A DNA stretch of 64,000 nt from DASVTU01 sp036387415. Its GTDB lineage: Bacteria; Acidobacteriota; Blastocatellia; Pyrinomonadales; Pyrinomonadaceae. A program made the translations under genes and the position numbers. Location: the NCBI GenBank assembly GCA_036387415.1, contig DASVTU010000033.1, forward strand, positions 372,001 through 436,000. Reading direction: 5' to 3'. How positions within the stretch are numbered: the stretch's first letter is position 1; each line of letters opens with the position of its first letter. Below are positions 34,229-43,463 of this stretch, piece after piece. Under the pieces are notes generated by a model that saw only the letters and a program-made list of their open reading frames with translations, ran no database searches and was not told the DNA's origin.

Positions 34229-36124
34229 TTAGAACGGCGGTCGGGTTCCCGCAGACGGTTTGCGTGGCAACTTCGCGTCGGCCATCGCGGCGTTGTAGGC
34301 GAAGGCGGCGACGATGATGGCGGCTTGCTTCACCTCGTCGGCCTGTATGCGGTCGTACATGTCCTGATTCGAGTGCCATGTGCGCGAAGCGTATTCGATT
34401 TCGTCCTGAATGAATTCGAGTCCGACGAGTCCGATGGCATCGAAGGAGAGAAAGTCGGAGCCGCCCGCGTTGGAGACGCTGATGGTGGTTGCGCCCATCT
34501 CGCGGAAGGGTTGAAGCCATTGCCGGAACGTCGGGCGCAGAGCCTCGTTGCCTTGCAGGTAGATTCCGCGAATCTTGCCCGTCCCGCTATCGACGTTAAA
34601 ATAAACATTCAGCTGGTCGTACTCCGGCTTGAAGACGGGCGCAGGCGTAGGCGCAGGTGTCGGAGCATTCGCGGCGTTGGCCGTGGCAGGTGTGGCCGGA
34701 CGCGTCGCGGCGGCGGCCTGTCGCGCCTCGCGCCTGCGCGGTGTTCGTCCCGTACGCTCGGCGACTGCTGCTGCGGCTGTCGAGGGCAGCGCGGCGGCGT
34801 TGTTGTTGGCGGCAGTGGGGGTCGGCGTCTGGACAGGGCCGAAGTGTTCCTTGACGTAGAAACGCGAACCGAACAAGCCCTGTTCCTCGCCGCTCCACAG
34901 CGCGATGCGAATCGTGCGGCGCGGCTGCAACTTCAACGTCTGCAAGATACGCATGGCTTCCATCATGACGGCTGAACCGGCGGCGTTGTCGGTCGCGCCC
35001 GTCGCCGTGTGCCACGAATCGAGGTGGCCGCCAATCATGACCACTTCGTCTTTCAAGTCGCTGCCCGGAATCTCTGCAATCGTGTTGTAACCCATCGGGT
35101 CGCTATCGTCCCAATCGACGGCGAGGTTGACCGTCATGCGCGGATGCTCGCCCTGTCGAATCATGCGTACCAGACGATTGTAATGGTCGTTGGAGAGCGA
35201 GATTTGCGGAATCATTTTGGGCACTTCTTTGCGCCACGGGCCGAGGCGACGGTCAAACGGCGTGTCGAACGGCTGCGGCACGTAGGCCGACTGCACGAAC
35301 TGCAACATGCCGCCGTCGCCCGCGCGGCTCGCATCGACGAGCAAGGCCGCGCCCTCTTCGTGATAGAACTGCATTTTGCGGTCGGCGAAACGGAAAGCCG
35401 CAATCTGTTCGGGCGTCGCCTGAAACTGCGGGCGACGCGGCACAGTGGCGGGGTCGGGCGCGTCTGCAAGTTCGAGCAATTCCTTGTCGGTGATGCGCGT
35501 CGCAACAGGGTCAAACTTCGCCTTTAACTCGCGCACCAGACCGACCAACACAATCGCGCCTCGCAGTTTGCCTTTGTAACGCTGCAACTCCTCTTCCGTG
35601 TTGGCATCGACATTGATGACCTCGCCCGTGAGCGGCGCGTCGAGTCCGGGCGACCATGCCTTCGGATAGGCGAGCAGCGGGAAGGCTTGCGGCTCGATGA
35701 TTTCGGCGGAGAAACGCCGGAGCGTCCAGCCGCGACCGAAAGGCCCCCACGCTTCCAGATGCGCGTTCTGCATTCCCCACTCGGTGAGCTTATCGCGCGT
35801 CCAGTTGTTCGCGCGCCGCATGTTCGGCGAGTTGGTGAGGCGCGGCCCGATAACGTTGGTCAGGTAGTCGAGCGTCTGCATAATCTGCGAACGCTTGAGG
35901 CCTTCCTCCTTGATGCGCTCGATGGGGTCGTTAGACGGCGTGGGCGCGGGCGTCGGATTCTGTGTAACAACGACGGGGGTAGTCGCAGCGGGCGTCGGCG
36001 TGGCGACGGCTGCGGGCGTCGGTGTCGGAGTGGGCGTCGGCTGTTGCTGACCGAACGCAAGGAGCGTCGTCTGGAAGACGAGAGCATAAAGAAGCAGCGC
36101 GACGGCTGCATGGCGGCGTAACAT
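34229..36124 (-). CDS. Exported M28-family metallopeptidase with low-complexity insert
   Basis: 631 residues from the ATG at 36124 (CAGGAG lies 12 bases upstream); the frame is open further up but that part is not coding-like. After a signal peptide and a Pro/Thr-rich linker comes a PA-like domain, then the M28 co-catalytic zinc domain. GGHLDSWHTATGATDNAAG gives the His and bridging Asp, SGEEQGLFGS the Glu base and ligand, and TWHSNQDMYD the last His. Unusually, about 70 residues of Ala/Thr/Pro/Arg low complexity (about 432-500) split the catalytic domain after FYVKEHFGPV. It is probably a periplasmic aminopeptidase or carboxypeptidase of the PSMA/aminopeptidase-Q type. Confidence 0.9.
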   Translation of the reverse strand: MLRRHAAVALLLYALVFQTTLLAFGQQQPTPTPTPTPAAVATPTPAATTPVVVTQNPTPAPTPSNDPIERIKEEGLKRSQIMQTLDYLTNVIGPRLTNSPNMRRANNWTRDKLTEWGMQNAHLEAWGPFGRGWTLRRFSAEIIEPQAFPLLAYPKAWSPGLDAPLTGEVINVDANTEEELQRYKGKLRGAIVLVGLVRELKAKFDPVATRITDKELLELADAPDPATVPRRPQFQATPEQIAAFRFADRKMQFYHEEGAALLVDASRAGDGGMLQFVQSAYVPQPFDTPFDRRLGPWRKEVPKMIPQISLSNDHYNRLVRMIRQGEHPRMTVNLAVDWDDSDPMGYNTIAEIPGSDLKDEVVMIGGHLDSWHTATGATDNAAGSAVMMEAMRILQTLKLQPRRTIRIALWSGEEQGLFGSRFYVKEHFGPVQTPTPTAANNNAAALPSTAAAAVAERTGRTPRRREARQAAAATRPATPATANAANAPTPAPTPAPVFKPEYDQLNVYFNVDSGTGKIRGIYLQGNEALRPTFRQWLQPFREMGATTISVSNAGGSDFLSFDAIGLVGLEFIQDEIEYASRTWHSNQDMYDRIQADEVKQAAIIVAAFAYNAAMADAKLPRKPSAGTRPPF

Positions 36125-36444
36125 CACACTAGAGTCTCCTGAAGAATTTGAAACCGAAAATCGTCTGAACGAGTTTGCAAGGGGTTCACGTTGAACCAAG
36201 AATATACTGCGCCGCACGCCGGAAAGTTTCATGCGTTTCTTTGTTCCAATCTGCATGCAGAAATCCGCATCATGCAATCCTTCCGACTTCCATCTTTCCG
36301 TAGCGGCATCCGAAATTTCGTCTCCGCAAAACGAACGGAGGATGAATGGCAAGTGCGCTTCATCCTCCGTCTGTCATGCTTGGGATTGTCTTCTGGAATT
36401 CGAGACAGCAGACTCTCGGATTCCAACTTCACAACTCAAAAACT
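36125..36444. other. Intergenic region between topA and the M28 gene
   Basis: 320 bp, both flanking genes on the minus strand. It contains the topA terminator at 36335-36370 and the leader and likely promoter of the M28 gene. Several short open frames here look like noise. Confidence 0.5.
36335..36370 (-). terminator. Terminator downstream of topA
   Basis: ACGGAGGATGAA (36335-36346) pairs perfectly with 36359-36370. Read on the minus strand, the hairpin is followed by TCGTTTTG, fitting intrinsic termination 75 bp after the topA stop. Confidence 0.75.
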
Positions 36445-39000
36445 TCAACGCGCAATGCGACGACCCGTGCCGCTGCCGCTTGCGGCGGGCGGTTGCGCGG
36501 CGTCGGGCAGAGGCTCTGCGCGATAGCCGCACTCCTCGTTGGCGCACATCCGCATCGTGCCCTTCTTCGACGTCTTCTCCAACAGGAACGGCGCTTTGCA
36601 CTGCGGGCATGGTTCCGCAATCGGCTTGTCCCAGTAAACCCTGTCGCACTTCGGATACTCCGAGCAACCGTAAAACGCCTTGCCGCGCTTCGATTTCTTG
36701 ACCACGATTTCGCCCACGCAACCCGGACGCGGGCAGGCGATGCCGGTCGTCTCGCGCTTGATGTACTTGCACGTCGGGTAGTTGGCGCAGGAGACGAATT
36801 CGCCGAAGCGTCCATGACGACGGACGAGTTGCGCGGCGTCCACCGGACACGTCTCGCCTTCGAGCGGGACGGGCGCAGGTGCGACCGTTCCGCTCCGGCT
36901 AATCTTGCGTATGTTGCGACATTCAGGATAACCCGTGCAGCCGAGGAACTGACCGAAGCGTCCGCGCTTCAAAGCCATCGGTTTATTGCACAACTCGCAC
37001 AACTCTTCTTCCGCCTCCGCGCCCGTCGCGCTCGCATCGCCGTCGGTCGCGCGCTTCGCCGCGCCGTCTTCGCTCGCCGTCTGCGGCTTGGCGATTTCGC
37101 GTGTCGTGCGACATTCGGGATAGTTTTCGCAGGAGAGAAACTGGCCGAAGCGTCCGAACTTGATGACCATCGTCGCGCCGCAGTTTTCGCATTTTTCGTC
37201 GGTCGGGATGGCCTGTTGTTTGGCGGCCTTCATCTGCTTTTCGGCGGTCTTCAAATCGCGCGCAAACTTCTCATAGAAGCCGTGCAGCGCCGTCGTCCAC
37301 TTCATCTTGCCGTCTTCGATTTCGTCCAACTCCTGTTCCATGCGCGCCGTGTAGGATTCGTTGAAAAGGTCGTCGAAACTGGCGACGAGCAGGTCGTTGA
37401 CGGTCGTGCCGAGTGCAGTCGGATGAAAACGCCCTTCGTGTTTTTCCACATACTCGCGGTCGAGAATCGTGGTCATAATCGCGGCGTAAGTCGAAGGACG
37501 ACCGATGCCCTTCTCTTCGAGAGCCTTGACGAGCGTGGCTTCCGTGTAGCGCGGTGGCGGTTCCGTGAAATGCTGTTCGGGCGTCACGCTGTTGAGTTTT
37601 AAGTTTTCGCCACGTTCGACGAGCGGGAGTTTGCGCGATGCTTCCTCGTCCTCCTCGGATTTCTCGTCGCGCCCTTCTTCGTAGACGCGCAGGAAGCCGT
37701 CGAACTTCAAGACCGAACCCGTCGCACGGAACAGAAAGCGTCCGGCTTCGATGTCGATGGTGGTTTGGTCGAAGATGGCGGGCATCATCTGCGAAGCAAC
37801 GAAGCGTTGCCAGATGAGGCGATAGAGTTTCAACTCCTCGCTGTTCAAGAAACGCGCGACCGAATCGGGCGTGCGCGCCACGTCGGTCGGGCGGATGGCT
37901 TCGTGTGCATCCTGCGCGTCCTTCTTCGAGCGATAGTGAATCGCCTTTTCGGGCAGGTAGGTCGCGCCATACTGCGTGCCGATGAAGTCGCGCACTTCTT
38001 GCAATGCAGTCTCGGAAACACGCGTCGAGTCCGTACGCATGTATGTAATCAGACCGACCGAGCCTTCCGAACCAATCTCGACGCCCTCGTAAAGTTTCTG
38101 CGCGAGCATCATCGTCTTCTTGACGCCGAAGCCGAGTTTGCGCGCGGCCTCCTGCTGCAACTTCGACGTGATAAACGACGGCACAGGATTGCGTTTGCGT
38201 TCCTTCGTCGTCACATCCGCGACGACGAAGCGTTGTTTCTCCGCTTCCTCGACAATCTCCTTCGCCTGCGTTTCGTTGCCAATCAGGATTTCGTTTTTCT
38301 TGACATCCTGATCGAAGCCGCTCGTCTTGACGGTCAGTTCGCCGACTTTGTAAAGACGCGCATCGAAGGCGGGCGGGAGTTTGGCGGAGAGGTTGGCGGC
38401 GATTGTCCAATATTCGGTCTTGACGAAATTCTCAATCTCGCGCTCGCGTTCGACGACCATCCTCAAAGCCACAGACTGCACGCGTCCCGCGCTCAACTTG
38501 CCGCCCACCGTTCGGCACAGAAGCGGCGAGACTTTGTAGCCCACCAGACGGTCGAGCACGCGACGCGCCTGCTGTGCGTCAACGAGGTCGGCGTTAATCT
38601 GCTTCGGCTCCTTGAAGGCTTCCTGCACGGCGCGTTTCGTAATCTCGTTGAACATCACGCGGAAGGAAGGCGTGCGCGGACGTTTCGGCACAATCTCCTC
38701 TGCGAGATGCTGGCAGATGGCTTCGCCTTCGCGGTCGGGGTCGGCGGCGAGGTAGATGGCCTCGGCCTCTTTGGCCGCACGCTTCAACTCTGCGACCACC
38801 TTCTTGTTGTTGCGTTTTTTCGTCTCCGGGATGACTTCATAAGTCGGCTCGAAATCCTTCTCGACATCGACGCCCAAACCCTTCGACGGCAAATCTTTAA
38901 TGTGGCCGAAGGAGGCCATCACGCGATAGTCCGAACCGAGATACTTGTTAATCGTCTTGGCCTTCGCGGGCGACTCGACGATGACTAAATTCTTCGCCAT
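36445..39000 (-). CDS. topA: DNA topoisomerase I (type IA)
   Basis: 851 residues. It relaxes negative supercoils by a transient 5'-phosphotyrosine link. The Toprim domain starts KNLVIVESPAKAKTINKYLG and has the acidic DPDREGEAIC motif. The catalytic tyrosine lies in LITYMRTDSTRVS. Behind the core are several C-terminal zinc-ribbon repeats: CENCGATMVIKFGRFGQFLSC, CELCNKPMALKRGRFGQF, a degenerate third with fewer cysteines (CPVDAAQLVRRHGRFG), then CPRPGCVGEI and CPQCKAPFLL. AAGGAAG lies five bases before the ATG. It is followed by a terminator and preceded, 187 bp upstream, by dprA. Confidence 0.97.
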   Translation of the reverse strand: MAKNLVIVESPAKAKTINKYLGSDYRVMASFGHIKDLPSKGLGVDVEKDFEPTYEVIPETKKRNNKKVVAELKRAAKEAEAIYLAADPDREGEAICQHLAEEIVPKRPRTPSFRVMFNEITKRAVQEAFKEPKQINADLVDAQQARRVLDRLVGYKVSPLLCRTVGGKLSAGRVQSVALRMVVEREREIENFVKTEYWTIAANLSAKLPPAFDARLYKVGELTVKTSGFDQDVKKNEILIGNETQAKEIVEEAEKQRFVVADVTTKERKRNPVPSFITSKLQQEAARKLGFGVKKTMMLAQKLYEGVEIGSEGSVGLITYMRTDSTRVSETALQEVRDFIGTQYGATYLPEKAIHYRSKKDAQDAHEAIRPTDVARTPDSVARFLNSEELKLYRLIWQRFVASQMMPAIFDQTTIDIEAGRFLFRATGSVLKFDGFLRVYEEGRDEKSEEDEEASRKLPLVERGENLKLNSVTPEQHFTEPPPRYTEATLVKALEEKGIGRPSTYAAIMTTILDREYVEKHEGRFHPTALGTTVNDLLVASFDDLFNESYTARMEQELDEIEDGKMKWTTALHGFYEKFARDLKTAEKQMKAAKQQAIPTDEKCENCGATMVIKFGRFGQFLSCENYPECRTTREIAKPQTASEDGAAKRATDGDASATGAEAEEELCELCNKPMALKRGRFGQFLGCTGYPECRNIRKISRSGTVAPAPVPLEGETCPVDAAQLVRRHGRFGEFVSCANYPTCKYIKRETTGIACPRPGCVGEIVVKKSKRGKAFYGCSEYPKCDRVYWDKPIAEPCPQCKAPFLLEKTSKKGTMRMCANEECGYRAEPLPDAAQPPAASGSGTGRRIAR

Positions 39001-39187
39001 TACACTTCCTTATCTGCTTCAACCGACACGTTAGAGACGACCGACAGCAACGCTGAACCGCACGTTTCTGTCCTCCCGCCATCTTCAAAAATTAACGACT
39101 TTAACTCCGTCCCTTAGATGCACGGCGACGGTTTGACGTTCTCCCACGATTCCTTTTATTTTCGCCAAACTCAAGCTATTCATAGGG

Positions 39188-40318
39188 TTACAGCTTTTTG
39201 ACGAAACATTTTCCCGGCAACTGCCGGACGATTTCGCGCATTTCCAGTGCAAAGAGTGCGCCCGTCAAATCCGGCACGCTCATCCGGCTCGCCTCCGCGA
39301 GCGCATCAATATGCACAGGGTCGTCCGTCGAAAGCAAATCGAAAACCGCGCGTTCGTCCGCAGACAAATCTGTCGGCACGGGCGCACCGACGTTCGCCAC
39401 TTCGCCCTGCCCGCGCTTCTTCGTCTCCGGCGGCAACAGCCCCGCCGCGACCTCCGACGGCAACTCCGAAGCCACGTCCTGCCATTGCTGGACGAGCTTC
39501 GCGCCCGCACTTTTAATCAGGTAATTCGTCCCGAAAGAGTTGCGCGAAGTGACGTTGCCGGGGACGGCGAAAACCTCCCGCCCCTGCTCCAAAGCCAGCC
39601 GCGCCGTAATCAACGAACCACTATTCTCCGCCGCTTCAACCACCACGACTCCCAGACTCAAGCCGCTAATGATGCGATTACGATACGGAAAGTTTTCCGG
39701 CACGGGCGGCGTCGCCAGTGGAAACTGCGACACCAGCGCCCCGCCTCGCTCCAAAATCTCATCCGCCAAACGTCGATGGTCACGCGGGTAAACGTCGTCC
39801 ACGCCCGTCCCCAACACCGCCACCGTCCGCCCGCCCGCATCAATCGCGCCTCTGTGTGCCGCCGCGTCAATCCCGCGCGCCAATCCCGACACAATCGTCA
39901 CGCCGCGACTCGCCAAATCCCTCGCCAGCATCACAGCCACGTTCTGTCCATACGTCGAACAACGGCGCGAACCCACCATCGCCACGCACGGCGCGTCAAA
40001 GCAACTCTCCCATGCGCCGCGCACGTACAAGGTTATCGGCGGGTCTGGAATCTCGCGCAGCAACGCGGGATACGTCCCATCGTCCAGTATCAAAACGTCC
40101 GCGCCGAGCCGTCGCACGCGCTCCAACTCCGTCGCGGCATCTTCGTGTCGGTCGCGCCCGACGATGCTCTCCACCGTCTCAGGCCGCAGACGCAGGCGCT
40201 CCAACTCCCCACGCAACGCCCCGAACACCGCCTCCGCCGACCCAAACCTCTCCAACAAACGCGCCGCCACCCTCGGCCCCACTCCCGGCGTCATATTCAG
40301 CGCAATCCAATCCTTCAT
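39188..40318 (-). CDS. dprA: DNA processing protein DprA (Smf)
   Basis: 376 residues from the ATG at 40318 (MKDWIALNMTPGVGPRVAARLL); an ATG two codons earlier at 40324 is equally possible, and the longer frame to 40381 runs into a repeat. It loads RecA on incoming single-stranded DNA during transformation. A helix-hairpin-helix-like N-terminus precedes the Rossmann domain with VGSRRCSTYGQ and VSGLARGIDAAAHRGA. A winged-helix C-terminus (ERAVFDLLSTDDPVHIDALAEAS) follows. The start codon abuts a heptad repeat arm, with no Shine-Dalgarno site. Confidence 0.94.
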   Translation of the reverse strand: MKDWIALNMTPGVGPRVAARLLERFGSAEAVFGALRGELERLRLRPETVESIVGRDRHEDAATELERVRRLGADVLILDDGTYPALLREIPDPPITLYVRGAWESCFDAPCVAMVGSRRCSTYGQNVAVMLARDLASRGVTIVSGLARGIDAAAHRGAIDAGGRTVAVLGTGVDDVYPRDHRRLADEILERGGALVSQFPLATPPVPENFPYRNRIISGLSLGVVVVEAAENSGSLITARLALEQGREVFAVPGNVTSRNSFGTNYLIKSAGAKLVQQWQDVASELPSEVAAGLLPPETKKRGQGEVANVGAPVPTDLSADERAVFDLLSTDDPVHIDALAEASRMSVPDLTGALFALEMREIVRQLPGKCFVKKL

Positions 40319-40324
40319 AGTCAT

Positions 40325-40403
40325 TGCGGAATGCGGATTTCGGACTGCGGATTGATGAAGACAATGCTGGTCGATACGCAATCCGAAATCCGCAATCGAA
40401 AAT
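40325..40403. repeat. Heptad inverted-repeat element between selC and dprA
   Basis: TGCGGAA, TGCGGAT, TTCGGAC, TGCGGAT (40325-40352) oppose ACGCAAT, CCGAAAT, CCGCAAT, CGAAAAT (40376-40403). It touches the dprA start on one side and ends four bases from the tRNA CCA on the other. The words are shared with 17416-17492. Confidence 0.88.
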
Positions 40404-40407
40404 TGAT

Positions 40408-40506
40408 TGGCGGAGGCGTGTGGGAATCGAACCCACCTGAGCCTGCTCTCACAGGCTCACAGACGGTTTTGAAGACCGCGCCGTTCACCAGAACAGATGC
40501 GCCTCC
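40408..40506 (-). tRNA. selC: tRNA-Sec, anticodon TCA, CCA encoded
   Basis: Read on the minus strand the gene begins GGAGGCGC, pairs its acceptor arm with GCGCCTCC-like 3' sequence, and ends G-CCA. The anticodon loop CTTCAAA gives TCA, which reads UGA. A long variable arm (GAGCCTG...CAGGCTC) and the T arm GTGGGTTCGATTCCCAC complete a type II structure of 96 nt plus CCA, as expected for selenocysteine tRNA. No selA, selB or selD is in the window, so the rest of the system must lie elsewhere. Confidence 0.93.
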
Positions 40507-40754
40507 ACGGAAAACTTAAAGGACGCGAGGTTGAAACGCACAAGACCCTACGCGCGCCGGGCGTGGCCTGTCAAGCGGCGTTGTCGAACGAGGTCGCTCG
40601 CGCCTGTCGCCGTTCGTCCGGTCGTTGAGTTGTTTCGTTGGATTGACAACGGGCGGCCAGTTGCGCGAGATTGTGTGAGAACTCCGGCAATAACCCGAAG
40701 CAAAAATAGAACGTTCGAGCCTCTAAACTTTTTATTCAAGGGAGCGAATTAACA

Positions 40755-41603
40755 ATGGCCGAAGCGGAAGCCAAAGCTCAGGCAACGGATGCGGATGGCG
40801 GCGAGGTGCGCGGCAATCTCGTACGCTACCGCGTGCGCGAAGGCATCGCCCTCCTGACGCTCAACGACCCACCCGCCAACACTTACACCTACGAGATGAT
40901 GCAGGAACTCGACCGCTCGATTCTCGAAGCGCGCATGGACGAGAGCGTCCACGTTATCGTCTTGACGGGCAACGGCGAAAAATTCTTCTCGGCGGGAGCC
41001 AACATCCGCACGCTCTCCGAAATGACGCCGACCTTCAAATACTTTTTCTGTCTCCACGCCAACGAAACCTTGTCGCGTCTCGAACAGACGCCCAAACTCG
41101 TTATCGCCGCCGTCAACGGTCACTGCGTCGGCGGCGGCCTCGAAGTGGCGCTCGCCGCAGACCTACGCATTGCGCGCAAGGGCGCGGGCAAAATGGGTTT
41201 GCCCGAAGTCACGCTCGGCGTCCTGCCCGGCACGGGCGGCACGCAACGTCTCGTCCGCATCGTCGGAAAATCGCGCGCTATCGAACTGATGGCGACCGGC
41301 GAACTCTTCACTTTTGAACAGGCGCAGGAGTTCGGCATCGTCAACCGCCTCTACGAAGCCGCGACCGCCGACGAGTTTCTGCAACAGGTCTTGGAATATG
41401 CGCGACAGTTCACCTTGCCCGACAAGGCCACGCGCGCCGTCGGTCGCATCAAACGCAGCGTTCAATCCGGCGCCGAAATTCCCTTCGAGTACGGCCTCGC
41501 GCTCGAACGCGAACTACAACAACAACTCTTCCAATCCGAAGACGCCAGAGAAGGTCTCAACGCCTACGTCGAAAAACGCAAGGCGCAATTCACAGGAAAG
41601 TAG
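40755..41603 (+). CDS. Enoyl-CoA hydratase/isomerase family protein, both catalytic Glu present
   Basis: 282 residues, crotonase fold. Both glutamates of a true hydratase are present: one in NGHCVGGGLEVALAADLRI, the other in GLPEVTLGVLPGTGGTQRL. AGANIRTL forms part of the oxyanion hole. It would hydrate an enoyl-CoA in a beta-oxidation-type route. It is first of a seven-gene plus-strand run (crotonase, crotonase, SDR, RidA, crotonase, acyl-CoA dehydrogenase, flavin monooxygenase). AGGGAGCG lies 9 bases before the ATG. The surrounding genes suggest the substrate is a ring-derived amino- or oxo-cyclohexene CoA intermediate, which is inference. Confidence 0.88.
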   Translation: MAEAEAKAQATDADGGEVRGNLVRYRVREGIALLTLNDPPANTYTYEMMQELDRSILEARMDESVHVIVLTGNGEKFFSAGANIRTLSEMTPTFKYFFCLHANETLSRLEQTPKLVIAAVNGHCVGGGLEVALAADLRIARKGAGKMGLPEVTLGVLPGTGGTQRLVRIVGKSRAIELMATGELFTFEQAQEFGIVNRLYEAATADEFLQQVLEYARQFTLPDKATRAVGRIKRSVQSGAEIPFEYGLALERELQQQLFQSEDAREGLNAYVEKRKAQFTGK

Positions 41604-41610
41604 AACACAA

Positions 41611-41691
41611 GAGGTCAGAGGCGAGAGGTCGGAGGTCAGTAAAAAACAAAACTGTCTTCACCAACCTCTCGCCTCTGACCTCCGACCTCTA
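41611..41691. repeat. Heptad inverted-repeat element between crotonase genes 1 and 2
   Basis: GAGGTCA, GAGGCGA, GAGGTCG, GAGGTCA (41611-41638) are answered by ACCTCTC, GCCTCTG, ACCTCCG, ACCTCTA (41664-41691). The last unit ends five bases before the next ATG. The words are shared with 18806-18898. Confidence 0.92.
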
Positions 41692-41696
41692 ATCTT

Positions 41697-42488
41697 ATGC
41701 CATACGATAACATCACAGTCGTCTACGAAGCGGGCATTGCGACCATCACGCTGAATCGTCCTGAGAAGTTGAACGCCTTTGCCGGACACATGCGGCGTGA
41801 TTTGGCGCTCGCGCTCGAACGCGCGGCGAGCGAACCGTCGATGCGCGTCGTTGTCATTACGGGCGCGGGTCGCGGCTTTTGCGCGGGCGCAGACGTGGCT
41901 TACATGAACGAGTTGATGGAGCGACAGGACATCGAAGAGTTCACGCGGTTGCTCGGCGCGGGGCGGCGCGTGCTGACCACCATTCGTCAGATGCAGAAGC
42001 CCGTCATGGCTTCCATCAACGGCGCGGCCTACGGCGCGGGCTTCAATCTCGCGCTCGCCTGCGACATACGGATCGCGTCGGAATCGGCGTCGTTCAGCCA
42101 GTCGTTCGTCAAAGTCGGTCTGCATCCTGATTGGGGCGGGACGTATTTCCTGCCGCGCGTCGTGCCGACCAATCTGGCGTGCGAGATGTTTTTCCTGGGC
42201 GACGCGATTAACGCCGAACGTGCGGCGCAACTCGGTCTGGTCAATCGCGTCGTGCCCGACGCACAACTCGCCACAGAGACGCGCCGACTCGCCGAACGCC
42301 TGCGGGATGCTCCCACTAAAGCCATCGCGGCGGCCAAGCACGCCGTCTACATGAGCGAAGACGCCGGACTCGAACGCATGCTGCAATATGAGACCGAAGC
42401 GCAGCTTCAATGTTTCCAATCTCCCGAAGCGCGCCAACGCGTCCGCGCCTTCCTCGAACGACGCGACGCGAGACAAAAAGCCTCGTAG
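41697..42488 (+). CDS. Crotonase-fold isomerase, PaaG-like
   Basis: 263 residues. The oxyanion-hole segments are GRGFCAGADV and GAAYGAGFNLALACDIRIA. The first hydratase glutamate is replaced by Asn, while FVKVGLHPDWGGTYFLPR keeps the Asp of the PaaG/delta-isomerase group. An enoyl-CoA isomerase acting on a ring or ring-opened CoA ester is therefore more likely than a hydratase. The start codon has no Shine-Dalgarno site and follows a heptad arm. Second gene of the CoA-ester run. Confidence 0.87.
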   Translation: MPYDNITVVYEAGIATITLNRPEKLNAFAGHMRRDLALALERAASEPSMRVVVITGAGRGFCAGADVAYMNELMERQDIEEFTRLLGAGRRVLTTIRQMQKPVMASINGAAYGAGFNLALACDIRIASESASFSQSFVKVGLHPDWGGTYFLPRVVPTNLACEMFFLGDAINAERAAQLGLVNRVVPDAQLATETRRLAERLRDAPTKAIAAAKHAVYMSEDAGLERMLQYETEAQLQCFQSPEARQRVRAFLERRDARQKAS

Positions 42489-42525
42489 CCGACGACGAAA
42501 GCGACGAGTAACAAAGTGAGATGCG

Positions 42526-42582
42526 ACGAGTTAAGAGAATTGCTTTTACTCATCACACATCACTCATTACTCATCACTTACG
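42526..42582. repeat. Heptad inverted-repeat element between crotonase 2 and SDR genes
   Basis: ACTCATC, ACACATC, ACTCATT, ACTCATC, ACTTACG (42548-42582) form the second arm, ending four bases before the next ATG. The first arm (GAGTAAC, AAAGTGA, GATGCGA, CGAGTTA; 42526-42553) is more degenerate. The words are shared with 56744-56814. Confidence 0.8.
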
Positions 42583-42586
42583 ATTT

Positions 42587-43372
42587 ATGAAGAAACTCGC
42601 AGACAAAATCGCGCTCGTCACGGGCGGCGGACGCGGCATCGGTCGCGCCGTCGCCTCGCAGTTTGCGCGCGAGGGAGCGAGAGTCGCGGTCGCGGCGCGG
42701 ACGGAGACTGAAGTCGCGCGTGTCGCGGCGGAGATTGCGGAGGAGTGCGGCGTTGCGACGATGCACGTCGTTTGTGATGTCGCAGACGTGGAATCGGTCG
42801 CGCGCATGTTTGCGAGTGTCGCGGAGAGATTCGGTCGCGGCGCGGATATTTTGGTCAACAACGCGGGCATCGCAGAGAGCGCGCCGCTCACCAAAACCGA
42901 CGACCGATTCTGGCAACGACATCTCTCCATCAATCTCTCCGGCACGTTTTACTGCATGCGCGCCGCCTTGCCTGCGATGCTCGCAAGCGGTTGGGGACGC
43001 ATCATCAACATCGCTTCCATCGCTGGCAAAACGGGCGCGCCCTACATCGCGGCCTACGCCGCATCCAAGCACGGCGTGCTCGGTCTGACACGCTCCGTCG
43101 CGCTCGAAGTCGCCACCAAAGGCATTACGGTCAATGCCATATGCCCCGGTTACGTCGAGACGGACATGACCACGCGCGCCGTCGAAAATATCACCGTCAA
43201 GACAGGCAAGACGACCGACGAAGCACGCGACATTATCAATCGCATGAGTCCGCAAAATCGTCTCATCGAACCGGAAGAAGTCGCCGCGCTCGCTCTGCTT
43301 CTCGCTTCCGAGCACGGGCGCGGCATCAACGGACAGGCCATCAACATCGACGGCGGCGCCGTCCTTTATTGA
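42587..43372 (+). CDS. Short-chain dehydrogenase/reductase
   Basis: 261 residues, classical SDR. The cofactor loop is TGGGRGIG (about 12-19), NNAGI follows near 92, and the active site is the Ser of NIASIAGKTG with YAASK. The sequence is close to 3-oxoacyl-ACP reductases (FabG type), but its place among crotonases and an acyl-CoA dehydrogenase points to a 3-hydroxyacyl-CoA dehydrogenase step. The start at 42587 follows a repeat arm directly; the open frame upstream is the translated repeat and is not part of the protein. Confidence 0.88.
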   Translation: MKKLADKIALVTGGGRGIGRAVASQFAREGARVAVAARTETEVARVAAEIAEECGVATMHVVCDVADVESVARMFASVAERFGRGADILVNNAGIAESAPLTKTDDRFWQRHLSINLSGTFYCMRAALPAMLASGWGRIINIASIAGKTGAPYIAAYAASKHGVLGLTRSVALEVATKGITVNAICPGYVETDMTTRAVENITVKTGKTTDEARDIINRMSPQNRLIEPEEVAALALLLASEHGRGINGQAINIDGGAVLY

Positions 43373-43463
43373 TTCATTGGCGCATCAATTCATTGATTCA
43401 TTTACTCCATAGACAAATGCTTCAATGAGCCAAATGAGCCAATGAGCAAATGAATCAATGAAT
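43371..43463. repeat. GATTCATT/AATGAGCC inverted-repeat element containing the ridA start codon
   Basis: ATTCATTGATTCATTT (43388-43403) has a perfect 16-bp complement at 43448-43463, and that second arm contains the ridA ATG (43458-43460). AATGAGCC-type units (43424-43447) fill the rest. It is the clearest case of a start codon inside the stem. Confidence 0.9.

Noticed and set aside
36125..36444. Short frames between topA and the M28 gene on both strands
   Set aside because: They overlap a terminator and leader and have no family resemblance.
40531..40752. 73-codon frame between selC and the first crotonase gene
   Set aside because: No ribosome site, Arg-rich composition typical of chance frames, unrelated to known proteins.
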